Assembly: GCA_900552315.1 (NCBI GenBank)
Contig: URZM01000087.1
Span: forward strand, 1-8,684
From: an uncultured Bacteroidales bacterium
GTDB lineage: Bacteria; Bacteroidota; Bacteroidia; Bacteroidales; Muribaculaceae
Reading direction: 5' to 3'
Length of the DNA stretch: 8,684 nt
Below are positions 1-6,674 of the stretch, one piece after another (the stretch's first letter is position 1; every line of letters starts with the position of its first letter). The notes beneath the pieces were generated by a model. The model saw nothing but the letters and a program-made list of their open reading frames with translations, was not told the DNA's origin and did no database searches. The position numbers were made by a program, and so were the translations under genes.

Positions 1-2
1 CC

Positions 3-1577
3 GAAACGATCATACCCGTTTCTGTTGTATCCTCCCGGCTCGCCTCGCGTCCGGCTCTGCTTTTGGCGCTCACTTTCATAGTGCTGTGCCTGTGCGCGGC
101 TTTTGCCGACTTTTCTACGAAAGGCGAGCCGCGAGAGGCTCTCGTGGCCGTGGAGATGCTACGTTCCGGCAACTGGATTTTGCCCATAGACCAGAACGGA
201 GACATGGCTTACAAACCTCCCATGTTCCACTGGCTGGTGGCTCTGTTCTCCCTTCCGGCCGGGCATGTGAGCGAGTTCAGCTCGCGTCTGCCCTCCGTGC
301 TGGCGTTGACTCTGGCCGCAGGGTTGGTATTCAGGTTTTGCGCCGGAGCTCGCGACCGCAAGTTCGGACTCCTGTGCGCCGCCTTGGCTCTAACCTGCTT
401 CGAGATGCTCAGGGCCGGCACCGTATGTCGCGTAGACATGGTGCTTACCCTGTTCATGACCGGAGCTATGATGGCTCTGTACAACGCCACCCAGGCGTCA
501 CGCGGGAAAAAGCGCCTGATATATATGGTGTCGGCTGTGCTGTGCATGAGCGGCGGGGCGCTGACCAAGGGGCCAGTAGCAATAGTCCTTCCTCTCGGCG
601 CATGGTGGATGTGGAGATTGCTCCGAAGGGACAATCCATTGGCAGTCACGGCCAAGTCCCTGCTGCTGGCTGTCGCCGCGCTGCTGCTTCCTGCCCTATG
701 GTACTGGGCTGCATGGAGACAAGGGGGCGACAGGTTCCTCATCCTGGCCATGGAGGAAAATTTCGGACGTTTCCTTGGGCACATGAGCTATGAGAGCCAC
801 GTCAAGCCTATGTGGTACAATCTCACCTCCCTGCTCACGGGTATGCTCCCTTGGAGCGCCGCCCTGGTCGCCACCCTGTTCTTGCCCCGCATGCGTCCGG
901 CGCTCGCCGGGTTGCGGCATTGGAGACAGACCTGGCGGGCCATGTCCCCCTCCGCACGCTTCGCGCTTGTCGCGTCGGCGGTGGTGTTCGTCTTTTACTG
1001 CATACCCAAGAGCAAGCGCAGCGTCTACCTGTTGCCCATGTATCCGTTCATGGCCTATGGACTCGGTTGCTATGCCGAGGTACTTGTCAACCGGGGCGTC
1101 ATCTCAGCCAAGGCACTGAGAAGGACACTCGTAGGCGTGGGGTTCCTACTCTTCATCGGTTTCGCCATAGCGTTTCCGGTCATATCCAAGCGCGACTCCG
1201 ACAAGGAGAAGGCCGCGCAGATTGAGAAGATAGTCCCCGGGGGACCCGTGTACAGCTTCATCCCGGACCGCTTCATGCGGTTCTTCATCACCGATTTCTA
1301 CCTGGGCGGACGCATCGTCTCGCTGCTTCCCTCAGGCCAGGTGGGAGGAGCCGGACGCGAGATGGATGCCTCTATGATGCGTGTGCCGGACACGCGACCC
1401 TTCTACATGCTCACCACAGCCGACATCTACGAAGCCACGTCCTCCGGCAATGACTATGGGCTGCATACGTGGATGGTGAACAATGCTCTGGATGCAGAAG
1501 CCGTATACCGCTCCGAAAGCAGAGGCCATGACGTAAAAGGACATTTCGTACTACTGCATATCACAGACAGAGAATGA
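3..1577 (+). CDS. ArnT-like family 39 membrane glycosyltransferase (5' partial)
   Basis: This is a polytopic inner-membrane protein of the GT39/ArnT/PMT superfamily. These enzymes move a sugar from a polyprenyl-phosphate donor to lipid A, another lipid or protein; the acceptor here cannot be told. The first hydrophobic helix is followed by an extracytoplasmic loop with acidic TKGEPREA (codons near 117-140), matching the catalytic-loop position of ArnT. Other family marks are CRVDM (about 429), LTKGP (about 562), a long loop with EENFGRFLGH and PMWYNL (750-830), LPWS (about 850) and SKRSVYLLPMYP (1012-1050). The last ~130 codons are more polar and probably form a periplasmic domain. The frame stays open to the first base with no ATG or GTG, and hydrophobic residues precede the TTG at 63, so the true start probably lies left of the window. 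The stop overlaps the ispD start by 4 bases. The superfamily assignment is firm; the substrate is unknown. Confidence 0.85.
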   Translation, partial: ETIIPVSVVSSRLASRPALLLALTFIVLCLCAAFADFSTKGEPREALVAVEMLRSGNWILPIDQNGDMAYKPPMFHWLVALFSLPAGHVSEFSSRLPSVLALTLAAGLVFRFCAGARDRKFGLLCAALALTCFEMLRAGTVCRVDMVLTLFMTGAMMALYNATQASRGKKRLIYMVSAVLCMSGGALTKGPVAIVLPLGAWWMWRLLRRDNPLAVTAKSLLLAVAALLLPALWYWAAWRQGGDRFLILAMEENFGRFLGHMSYESHVKPMWYNLTSLLTGMLPWSAALVATLFLPRMRPALAGLRHWRQTWRAMSPSARFALVASAVVFVFYCIPKSKRSVYLLPMYPFMAYGLGCYAEVLVNRGVISAKALRRTLVGVGFLLFIGFAIAFPVISKRDSDKEKAAQIEKIVPGGPVYSFIPDRFMRFFITDFYLGGRIVSLLPSGQVGGAGREMDASMMRVPDTRPFYMLTTADIYEATSSGNDYGLHTWMVNNALDAEAVYRSESRGHDVKGHFVLLHITDRE

Positions 1578-2260
1578 ACAAGACAGCGATAATCCTGGCC
1601 GGAGGTTCCGGCACCCGGGCGGGAGGCGACACCCCCAAGCAGCTTCAGCTCCTTGCCGGAAAACCGGTGTTCGTCCACAGCATAGAACGATTCTTGGACC
1701 AAGACCCCAAGACATTGATTATCCTGGCGGTCAACAGCCATTATGCCGACACCTTCAATTTCTGGCTCGACAAGACGAGGGAAGCCCGTCAGTTCCGGTA
1801 TGTAGTGGTGAACGGAGGCTCCTCCCGAGCGGAATCGGTCATGAATGCCTTGGCCGCCGTTGACTCCGCCCCCGGCTCGCTTGTGGCGGTTCACGACGCA
1901 GCGCGTCCCTTGGCAAGCGTTGCCCTGATAGCGAGGGGATGGCAGAAGGCCATGACCTGCGGGGCGGCGATACCCGCCGTGCCGCTGACCGACTCCATAC
2001 GGCTAAAAGCGGAGGACGGCTCAAGCATGAGCGTGCCCCGCTCGCGTTATGTCGCCGTGCAGACCCCGCAAGTCTTCGACTCCGCTCTGCTGACCAAGGC
2101 ATACGCGGCCTTGAAGGACTGCTCGGCGGTCACCGACGACGCCTCAGTGCTGGAACTCGCCGGCCATCCAGTGGCCCTTTTTGACGGAGAATCCACAAAC
2201 ATGAAGATAACAGGGCCTCACGACCTTGAAATCGCCTCACTGCTGTTGGACAAGGCATGA
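1574..2260 (+). CDS. ispD: 2-C-methyl-D-erythritol 4-phosphate cytidylyltransferase (IspD)
   Basis: IspD is the cytosolic enzyme of the MEP isoprenoid pathway that joins CTP and methylerythritol phosphate to give CDP-methylerythritol plus pyrophosphate. The 228-aa length is typical. The N-terminal nucleotide-binding motif is complete (GGSGTR at 10-15, then PKQ at 21-23), placing R15 and K22 where E. coli IspD has its catalytic Arg20 and Lys27. VHDAARP at 106-112 supplies the metal/CTP-binding Asp108, TPQVF lies at 164-168, TDDAS at 187-191, and NMKITGPHDL at 209-218 carries the conserved C-terminal Lys211. The ATG overlaps the stop of the upstream glycosyltransferase (ATGA), and its own stop overlaps the recG start the same way. 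This fixes the start and implies translational coupling. The pathway feeds undecaprenyl phosphate and quinone synthesis, so it could indirectly supply the lipid carrier for the upstream enzyme; that link is inference. Confidence 0.96.
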   Translation: MNKTAIILAGGSGTRAGGDTPKQLQLLAGKPVFVHSIERFLDQDPKTLIILAVNSHYADTFNFWLDKTREARQFRYVVVNGGSSRAESVMNALAAVDSAPGSLVAVHDAARPLASVALIARGWQKAMTCGAAIPAVPLTDSIRLKAEDGSSMSVPRSRYVAVQTPQVFDSALLTKAYAALKDCSAVTDDASVLELAGHPVALFDGESTNMKITGPHDLEIASLLLDKA

Positions 2261-3633
2261 CACGGAACCCTGCTGACACAGACCTTAAATTCATCAAAGG
2301 CATAGGCGAGGTCAAGGCCAAGCTGCTTGCCGCAGAGCTGGGACTGCGCTCGGTACGCGACCTGCTGTACACACCGCCACACCGGTATATAGACCGTTCC
2401 CGCATGTACAAGATTGCCGAGCTGAACGCCGAGATGCCCACCGTGCAGGTGCTCGGACGCTTCGTCAGGTTCGCCGAGGAAGGCGAAGGCGCGAAGCGCA
2501 GACTTGTCGGCGTGTTTCATGACGGGCACTCGCTCATGCAGGTGACATGGTTCAAGGGCCTGCGTTACATAGAGGAGTCCATACACACCGGTGTGGACTA
2601 CGTGCTGCTCGGAAAGCCAGCCGAGTTCAAGAACACCGTCTCCATGGTGCATCCCGAGATAGAGAGGTACGACCCGGCACGTCCTCCCCAGGGACTGAGG
2701 GGGGTATACTCGCTCACGGACCTGCTTCGCAAGCGTGGCTTCACTGCCAAGACCTTCCCCACCCTGATGCGCAACGTGTTCGATAAATTCCCCGTGATTC
2801 CCGAATCGCTGCCAACCGAGGTGGTGGAGAAGCTGCGCCTCATGCCCCTGGACCGCGCGCTGCGCGCGATACATTTCCGACCCTGGCGGGCTGCAGGCTG
2901 CCAGGGAGCGCATGAAGTTCGAAGAGCTCTTCTACCTCCAGCTACACATCCTGAGGTACGCCCGCAGGCGCAACTGCTCCATGCGAGGTCAGGTGTTCTC
3001 GACCGTGGGCAAATATTTCAACACTTTCTATTCGGATGTGCTTCCCTTCCCCCTCACCGGGGCTCAGAAGCGTGTGATCAAGGAGATAAGGCGCGACATG
3101 AACACCGGGCTACAGATGAACCGTCTGCTGCAGGGCGATGTGGGAAGCGGAAAGACCATGGTGGCATTCATGACAATGCTCATAGCCCTCGACAATGGAT
3201 GCCAGGCATGCCTGATGGCCCCCACCGAGATACTGGCCTCACAGCATTACGACACCATAAGCGAATGGGCCTCCAAGATCGGGGTGAACGTGCGGCTGCT
3301 CACCGGCAGCACCCGTGCCAAGGAGCGCCGCGAGATAGACGATGGGCTTACGGACGGCTCTCTGCAGATTCTCATCGGCACCCACGCCGTAATCGAGGAC
3401 AGGGTGCGTTTCCACAATCTCGGCATGGTGGTCATAGACGAGCAGCACCGGTTCGGAGTGGCGCAACGAGGACGCCTATGGCAGAAAAACAGTATCGCGC
3501 CGCACGTGCTGGTGATGACGGCCACACCCATACCCCGCACCCTGGCCATGACAGTCTACGGAGACCTAAGTGTCTCGGTGATAGACGAGCTGCCCCCCGG
3601 GCGCAAGCCCGTTACAACCCTGCTGCGCTATGA
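2257..3633 (+). CDS. RecG N-terminal fragment (wedge domain) with an out-of-frame tail
   Basis: If translated without a frame change, this reading frame gives 458 residues. Only the first ~207 are RecG-like: helix-hairpin-helix-like FIKGIGEVKAKLLAAELGL, then the OB-fold wedge region. From WRAAGCQG onward the sequence is arginine-, proline- and histidine-rich and looks like read-through of the wrong frame, which stays open for about 750 bases because the DNA is GC-rich. No helicase motif is present in this frame, so this product alone should not unwind DNA. Treat it as a piece of recG and not as an independent gene. Confidence 0.5.
   Translation: MTRNPADTDLKFIKGIGEVKAKLLAAELGLRSVRDLLYTPPHRYIDRSRMYKIAELNAEMPTVQVLGRFVRFAEEGEGAKRRLVGVFHDGHSLMQVTWFKGLRYIEESIHTGVDYVLLGKPAEFKNTVSMVHPEIERYDPARPPQGLRGVYSLTDLLRKRGFTAKTFPTLMRNVFDKFPVIPESLPTEVVEKLRLMPLDRALRAIHFRPWRAAGCQGAHEVRRALLPPATHPEVRPQAQLLHARSGVLDRGQIFQHFLFGCASLPPHRGSEACDQGDKARHEHRATDEPSAAGRCGKRKDHGGIHDNAHSPRQWMPGMPDGPHRDTGLTALRHHKRMGLQDRGERAAAHRQHPCQGAPRDRRWAYGRLSADSHRHPRRNRGQGAFPQSRHGGHRRAAPVRSGATRTPMAEKQYRAARAGDDGHTHTPHPGHDSLRRPKCLGDRRAAPRAQARYNPAAL
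2875..2906 (+). other. recG frame break beside a 7-bp inverted repeat
   Basis: Up to TTC (2875-2877) the first frame encodes conserved IHF; from CCT (2882-2884) the +1 frame encodes conserved PGGLQAARER. The switch must therefore fall in this ten-base stretch. Immediately after it, CCCTGGC (2881-2887) and GCCAGGG (2900-2906) form a perfect 7-bp stem with a 12-base loop that itself holds the palindrome CTGCAG. The net change equals one base gained or two (or five) bases lost. From my recollection of Bacteroidales homologues, which have IHFP plus two residues before the next conserved Pro, loss fits better than gain. Confidence 0.8.
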
Positions 3634-4402
3634 GCAGAGCCGCATGCAGGTCTACCGCGCCACTCATGAGGAACTCATGAAAGGCAGGCAGGTGTATATC
3701 GTCTATCCTTTGATTTCCGAAAACGAGAAGGTGAACCTCCGAAGCCTGGAAGAAGGGTACGAATCCGTATGCCGCACATTCCCCGATTTCAGGGTGTGCT
3801 ACGTGCACGGACGCATGAAGCCTGCCGAGAAGGATCACCAGATGCAGCTGTTCGTCTCCGGCCAGGCCCAGATTCTCGTGTCCACCACCGTGATAGAGGT
3901 GGGCGTGAACGTGCCTAACGCCTCGGTCATGATAATCGAGAACGCCGAGCGCTTCGGCCTCTCGCAGCTCCATCAGCTGCGCGGACGCGTGGGGCGCGGG
4001 GCCGACCAGAGCTTCTGCATACTCATGAGCAAGCAGCAGATAAGCGGCATGACACGCAAGCGCCTGGAGGTAATGACGCAGTCCACCGACGGTTTCCTCA
4101 TCTCCGAGGCGGACATGAAGATGCGAGGTCCGGGCGACATGGAGGGCACACAGCAGAGCGGCATACCCATAAACCTACAGCATGCCTCCCTCACCCAGGA
4201 CGGCCAGATTATGGAACAGGCACGCTCGGCGGCCCTCGCCGTGCTCGACGCACATCCCGAAATATCCGGCCTGCCCGCTCACCAGCCGTCGGCAGAAGTC
4301 ACTCGGGACGCCCTCCAGCTGAGCCAGACCTCCCTGCGGATTCTCGCCGAAGAGCTGCACCGCCGCTTTGCCGCCGACCAGGAATGGGGCCGCATCTCCT
4401 GA
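2912..4402 (+). CDS. RecG C-terminal fragment (complete helicase core)
   Basis: From the ATG inside the conserved RMKFEELF segment, this frame gives 496 residues containing both RecA-like lobes and the TRG region. It lacks the wedge domain that RecG uses to grip the branch point. An AGGGAG stretch 4 bases before the ATG resembles a ribosome binding site, but it is also the codons for ARER in the intact gene, so it is weak evidence for separate translation. If made on its own, the piece would keep the ATPase motifs but probably lose fork specificity (inference from the known RecG domain layout). Confidence 0.5.
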   Translation: MKFEELFYLQLHILRYARRRNCSMRGQVFSTVGKYFNTFYSDVLPFPLTGAQKRVIKEIRRDMNTGLQMNRLLQGDVGSGKTMVAFMTMLIALDNGCQACLMAPTEILASQHYDTISEWASKIGVNVRLLTGSTRAKERREIDDGLTDGSLQILIGTHAVIEDRVRFHNLGMVVIDEQHRFGVAQRGRLWQKNSIAPHVLVMTATPIPRTLAMTVYGDLSVSVIDELPPGRKPVTTLLRYEQSRMQVYRATHEELMKGRQVYIVYPLISENEKVNLRSLEEGYESVCRTFPDFRVCYVHGRMKPAEKDHQMQLFVSGQAQILVSTTVIEVGVNVPNASVMIIENAERFGLSQLHQLRGRVGRGADQSFCILMSKQQISGMTRKRLEVMTQSTDGFLISEADMKMRGPGDMEGTQQSGIPINLQHASLTQDGQIMEQARSAALAVLDAHPEISGLPAHQPSAEVTRDALQLSQTSLRILAEELHRRFAADQEWGRIS

Positions 4403-4425
4403 CTACCAGCGTTAATGTGTATGCT

Positions 4426-5805
4426 TCAGTCGGTGATGAGGCGGACGAGGCGTTTCTGGCCTTTGATTTTATGGGAGTTGGCGGCAGCGGCTATGTCTCG
4501 GGCAGTGTCGGTTGGCACGGTGACCAAGGAGTAGCGGTCCGCAAGATCGATGGCTCCGACCTCGGAACCGGGAATACCCAGATCCTTGGTTAGCCAGCCC
4601 AGGATATCCCCCTTGGATAGCTTGTCTTTGCGGCCCGCCCCTATGTAGAGGCTTTCTCGGCCTGTGCCCAAGGCGGCTGCTCCGTGCGAAACAGGGCGGT
4701 ATGAACCTGTCAGCTCCACAAACCCGGCAGGTTGCTCGTCGGGGCCGAGAAGCAGGTAGGCGCTGCCTTCCGCGTCCACACGGGCGGTGCGGCCGTTGCG
4801 GTGGGTGTATGCCTCGGCGGTGAGAGGCTGGTGGTAATGAATCACATGCTCCACACCGTGTATGTCGAGCCCACGCGCCGCCAGGTCGGTGCAGACAAGC
4901 ACGTTGCGGCTGCCGTTGCGGAACAGGGCGAGCGCCTTCTCACGGTCTCTCTGGTCCAGGGCGCCGTGGTACAGGACCGCGCTGACACCTCGGCGTTTCA
5001 GGTACGAGGCCACGCGCTCGGCGCTCTCACGGTGATTGACGAACACCATGGTCTTGTCCAGTTTGCCGTCCCCGGCCAGTGAGGCGAGAAGCGAGTACAG
5101 GGAGTCGAGCTTGTCGGTGCTGTCGGAGGTCACGGAGTAGACCTTGAGGCGCTTCTTCAAGTCCTTGTTGTCCTTGAGATAACTGAGTGTCAGCGGATTG
5201 TTCAGCTTCAGGAAATCGGGCAGCTCGCCGGGCAGCGGAGTGGCGGAGGTGAGCAGAATACGGCTCACGTTCTTGAGCTTGCCGAAGATGCGTGCCATAT
5301 CCTTCTCGAAGCCAAGCTCCAGGGACTTGTCGAACTCGTCGAGCACACAGATGCGCACAGGGCGCAAATCCATGTTGCCCCGGTTGGCATGGTCAAGCAA
5401 CCGGCCGGGGGTACCCACAAGTATGTCCGGCGTCACACGCAGCGAGTTGGTCTCGTCCTCCACGCTGTGCCCCCCATACACGGCCACACAGCGCACGCCC
5501 GCTCCCACCTTGCGGATGATGTCGCTTATCTGAAGCACCAGCTCGCGCGAAGGGGCTATCACCACGACCTGTATGCGGCCGGTGGAGGGGCGCAGCAATT
5601 TCAATACAGGAAGGATGAACGCGAGCGTCTTGCCTGATCCGGTGGGCGAGAGCAGCACAACATCACGGCTCTCGGATGCTACGTCAAGCATGCGCCGCTG
5701 CATGGTGTTGAGGCTGCCGATGCCGAGCGAGGAGGCCACCGAGGGCAGAAATTCTTTTTCTCTCATATCTTTCGAGCCGGACATCAAGCTGTCCGGACAT
5801 ATCAT
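4426..5805 (-). CDS. DEAD-box ATP-dependent RNA helicase with DbpA-type RNA-binding domain
   Basis: This is a cytosolic RNA helicase, probably acting in ribosome assembly. It has a Q motif (Gln36 in SLNTMQ), Walker A SPTGSGKT (53-60), APSREL (84-89), TPGR (132-135), motif II as DEFD (156-159) in place of DEAD, SAT (187-189), CTDLAARGLDI (305-315) and motif VI HRNGRTAR (335-342). Residues ~386-457 (LYIGAGRKDKLSKGDILG ... HKIKG) match the DbpA RNA-binding domain, which in E. coli DbpA recognises hairpin 92 of 23S rRNA. That target is a family-based inference here. The start is uncertain: the ATG at 5805 directly follows the T-run of a terminator, and ATGs at 5784 and 5766 (MREKEFLPSV) are in frame. 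The 5766 start leaves 446 aa, begins close to the Q motif and avoids a hairpin. The stop lies 23 bases from the recG stop, in convergent orientation. Confidence 0.92.
   Translation of the reverse strand: MICPDSLMSGSKDMREKEFLPSVASSLGIGSLNTMQRRMLDVASESRDVVLLSPTGSGKTLAFILPVLKLLRPSTGRIQVVVIAPSRELVLQISDIIRKVGAGVRCVAVYGGHSVEDETNSLRVTPDILVGTPGRLLDHANRGNMDLRPVRICVLDEFDKSLELGFEKDMARIFGKLKNVSRILLTSATPLPGELPDFLKLNNPLTLSYLKDNKDLKKRLKVYSVTSDSTDKLDSLYSLLASLAGDGKLDKTMVFVNHRESAERVASYLKRRGVSAVLYHGALDQRDREKALALFRNGSRNVLVCTDLAARGLDIHGVEHVIHYHQPLTAEAYTHRNGRTARVDAEGSAYLLLGPDEQPAGFVELTGSYRPVSHGAAALGTGRESLYIGAGRKDKLSKGDILGWLTKDLGIPGSEVGAIDLADRYSLVTVPTDTARDIAAAANSHKIKGQKRLVRLITD
5777..5796 (-). repeat. Perfect 7-bp inverted repeat at the 5' end of the DEAD-box gene
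   Basis: CCGGACA (5777-5783) and TGTCCGG (5790-5796) form a perfect stem with a 6-base loop, and no T-run follows on either strand. The ATG at 5784 lies at the loop edge and the ATG at 5766 lies 11 bases downstream of the stem. In RNA the hairpin could hide the first two candidate starts and expose the third. This is inference. Confidence 0.5.
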
Positions 5806-5844
5806 AAAAACGCTCCGGGGACTGAAAAGTTATCCTCCGGAGCG
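5806..5844 (-). terminator. Rho-independent terminator after fabG
   Basis: Read on the - strand, CGCTCCGG and CCGGAGCG (plus coordinates 5837-5844 and 5811-5818) make an 8-bp perfect GC-rich stem, followed at once by five T residues (5806-5810). A further GGA/TCC pairing inside the 18-base loop can lengthen the stem across one bulged base. It starts 21 bases past the fabG stop. It should end the tetR-KAS III-fabG transcript. No T-run exists on the other side, so it works for the - strand only. Confidence 0.8.
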
Positions 5845-5865
5845 CTGTATCGTTACTGGGTATTA

Positions 5866-6612
5866 TCACATGTTCATGCCGCCGTCGACCTGTATCACCT
5901 GGCCCGTGACATACGAGCTGAGGTCAGAGGCCAGGAACACGGCCACGTTGGCTATGTCTTCCACCTTTCCGCCACGGCGCAAGGGTATCTTCTGGCACCA
6001 CTCCTTGCGTACCTCCTCAGGCAGGGCGGCCGTCATGGCAGTCTCGATGAAGCCGGGGGCTATGGCGTTGGCACGGATGCCACGGCTGCCCACCTCCTGG
6101 GCTATGCTCTTGGCCAGGGCGATGAGTCCGGCCTTGGAGGCTGCATAGTTGGCCTGTCCGGCGTTGCCGTGAACGCCCACCACAGAAGCCATGTTGATGA
6201 TGGAGCCGCCGCGCTGACGCACCATGATGGGCAGGACGGCGTGGATGAAATTGAAAGCGGATTTCAGGTTCACGGCTATCACGGCGTCCCACTGTGCCTC
6301 GCTCATGCGGAGCATCAGGCCATCCTTGGTGATACCGGCGTTGTTCACCAGTATGTCGATAGAGCCGAAATCCTCCTTTACCTGGGCCACCACCTTCTCC
6401 GTCTCGGCGAAATCGGCGGCATTGGAGGCATAACCTTTCACCTTCACGCCCAGGGCGGCTATCTCGGCCTCTGTGGCCTTGCCGTTCTCATCTATCACGA
6501 GGTCTGTGAATGCGATATTGGCGCCCTCGGCCGCGAAACGCAGGGCCAGGGCCTTGCCGATGCCACGTGCGGCACCGGTGATCAGAGCTGTCTTTCCTTC
6601 AAGAAGTTTCAT
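5866..6612 (-). CDS. fabG: 3-oxoacyl-[acyl-carrier-protein] reductase FabG
   Basis: FabG is a classical short-chain dehydrogenase/reductase of 248 aa, the usual length, which uses NADPH to reduce 3-oxoacyl-ACP to (R)-3-hydroxyacyl-ACP in fatty acid elongation. The Rossmann glycine motif TGAARGIG is at 12-19 and NNAG at 90-93. The catalytic tetrad is N115 (AVNLKS), S143 (INMASVVG), Y156 and K160 (YAASK). PGFIET at 186-191 and the C-terminal GQVIQVDGGMNM are typical of FabG. The start MKLLEGKTALITG matches the family. It lies 62 bases after the KAS III stop in the same direction and before a clear terminator, so it is probably the last gene of the tetR-led unit. Whether it is the housekeeping FabG or a pathway-dedicated copy cannot be decided, because the rest of the genome is not visible. 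Confidence 0.93.
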   Translation of the reverse strand: MKLLEGKTALITGAARGIGKALALRFAAEGANIAFTDLVIDENGKATEAEIAALGVKVKGYASNAADFAETEKVVAQVKEDFGSIDILVNNAGITKDGLMLRMSEAQWDAVIAVNLKSAFNFIHAVLPIMVRQRGGSIINMASVVGVHGNAGQANYAASKAGLIALAKSIAQEVGSRGIRANAIAPGFIETAMTAALPEEVRKEWCQKIPLRRGGKVEDIANVAVFLASDLSSYVTGQVIQVDGGMNM

Positions 6613-6674
6613 GTCTTATAAAGTGTGTTTGCAGAGCCTGCGCGGTTCTCACGTCTGGCTCACATAAATAGTTG

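Larger units (their letters stand above)
2257..4402 (+). pseudogene. recG: ATP-dependent DNA helicase RecG, split by a frameshift
   Basis: RecG is a superfamily 2 helicase that reverses stalled forks and branch-migrates Holliday junctions. The N-terminal part (2257 to about 2877) holds the FIKGIGEVKAKLL start and the OB-fold wedge domain, ending in LDRALRAIHF. The rest, one base out of register, begins PGGLQAARERMKFEELF. It has motif I GDVGSGKT (3134-3157), Ia APTEILASQH, motif II DEQH (3437-3448), motif III TATPIPRT, motifs V-VI up to QLRGRVGRG (about 3962-4000) and the TRG-region RGPGDMEGTQQSG. Joined, the two parts give about 715 residues, close to the usual RecG length, and nothing else is missing. 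A single lesion at about 2875-2884 therefore explains the break. It could be a real recent mutation, an assembly error at a GC-rich hairpin, or much less likely a recoding site. The start overlaps the ispD stop (ATGA). Confidence 0.93.

Noticed and set aside
86..793. 235-codon open frame overlapping the glycosyltransferase
   Set aside because: The arginine-rich translation is typical of a wrong frame, and the overlapping frame has clear GT39 motifs.
2218..2913. 231-codon leftward open frame opposite the start of recG
   Set aside because: It covers conserved RecG and IspD codons on the other strand and shows no domain or start signal.
4403..4425. Shared bidirectional terminator between recG and the DEAD-box gene
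   Set aside because: The 23-base gap holds no stem or T-run; the nearest matching arms (CCGAC and GTCGG) are 50 bases apart.
6634..6661. GAGCC/GGCTC inverted repeat between KAS III and fabG as a terminator
   Set aside because: It has only 5 pairs around an 18-base loop with no T-run, and both neighbours run in the same direction as a likely operon.
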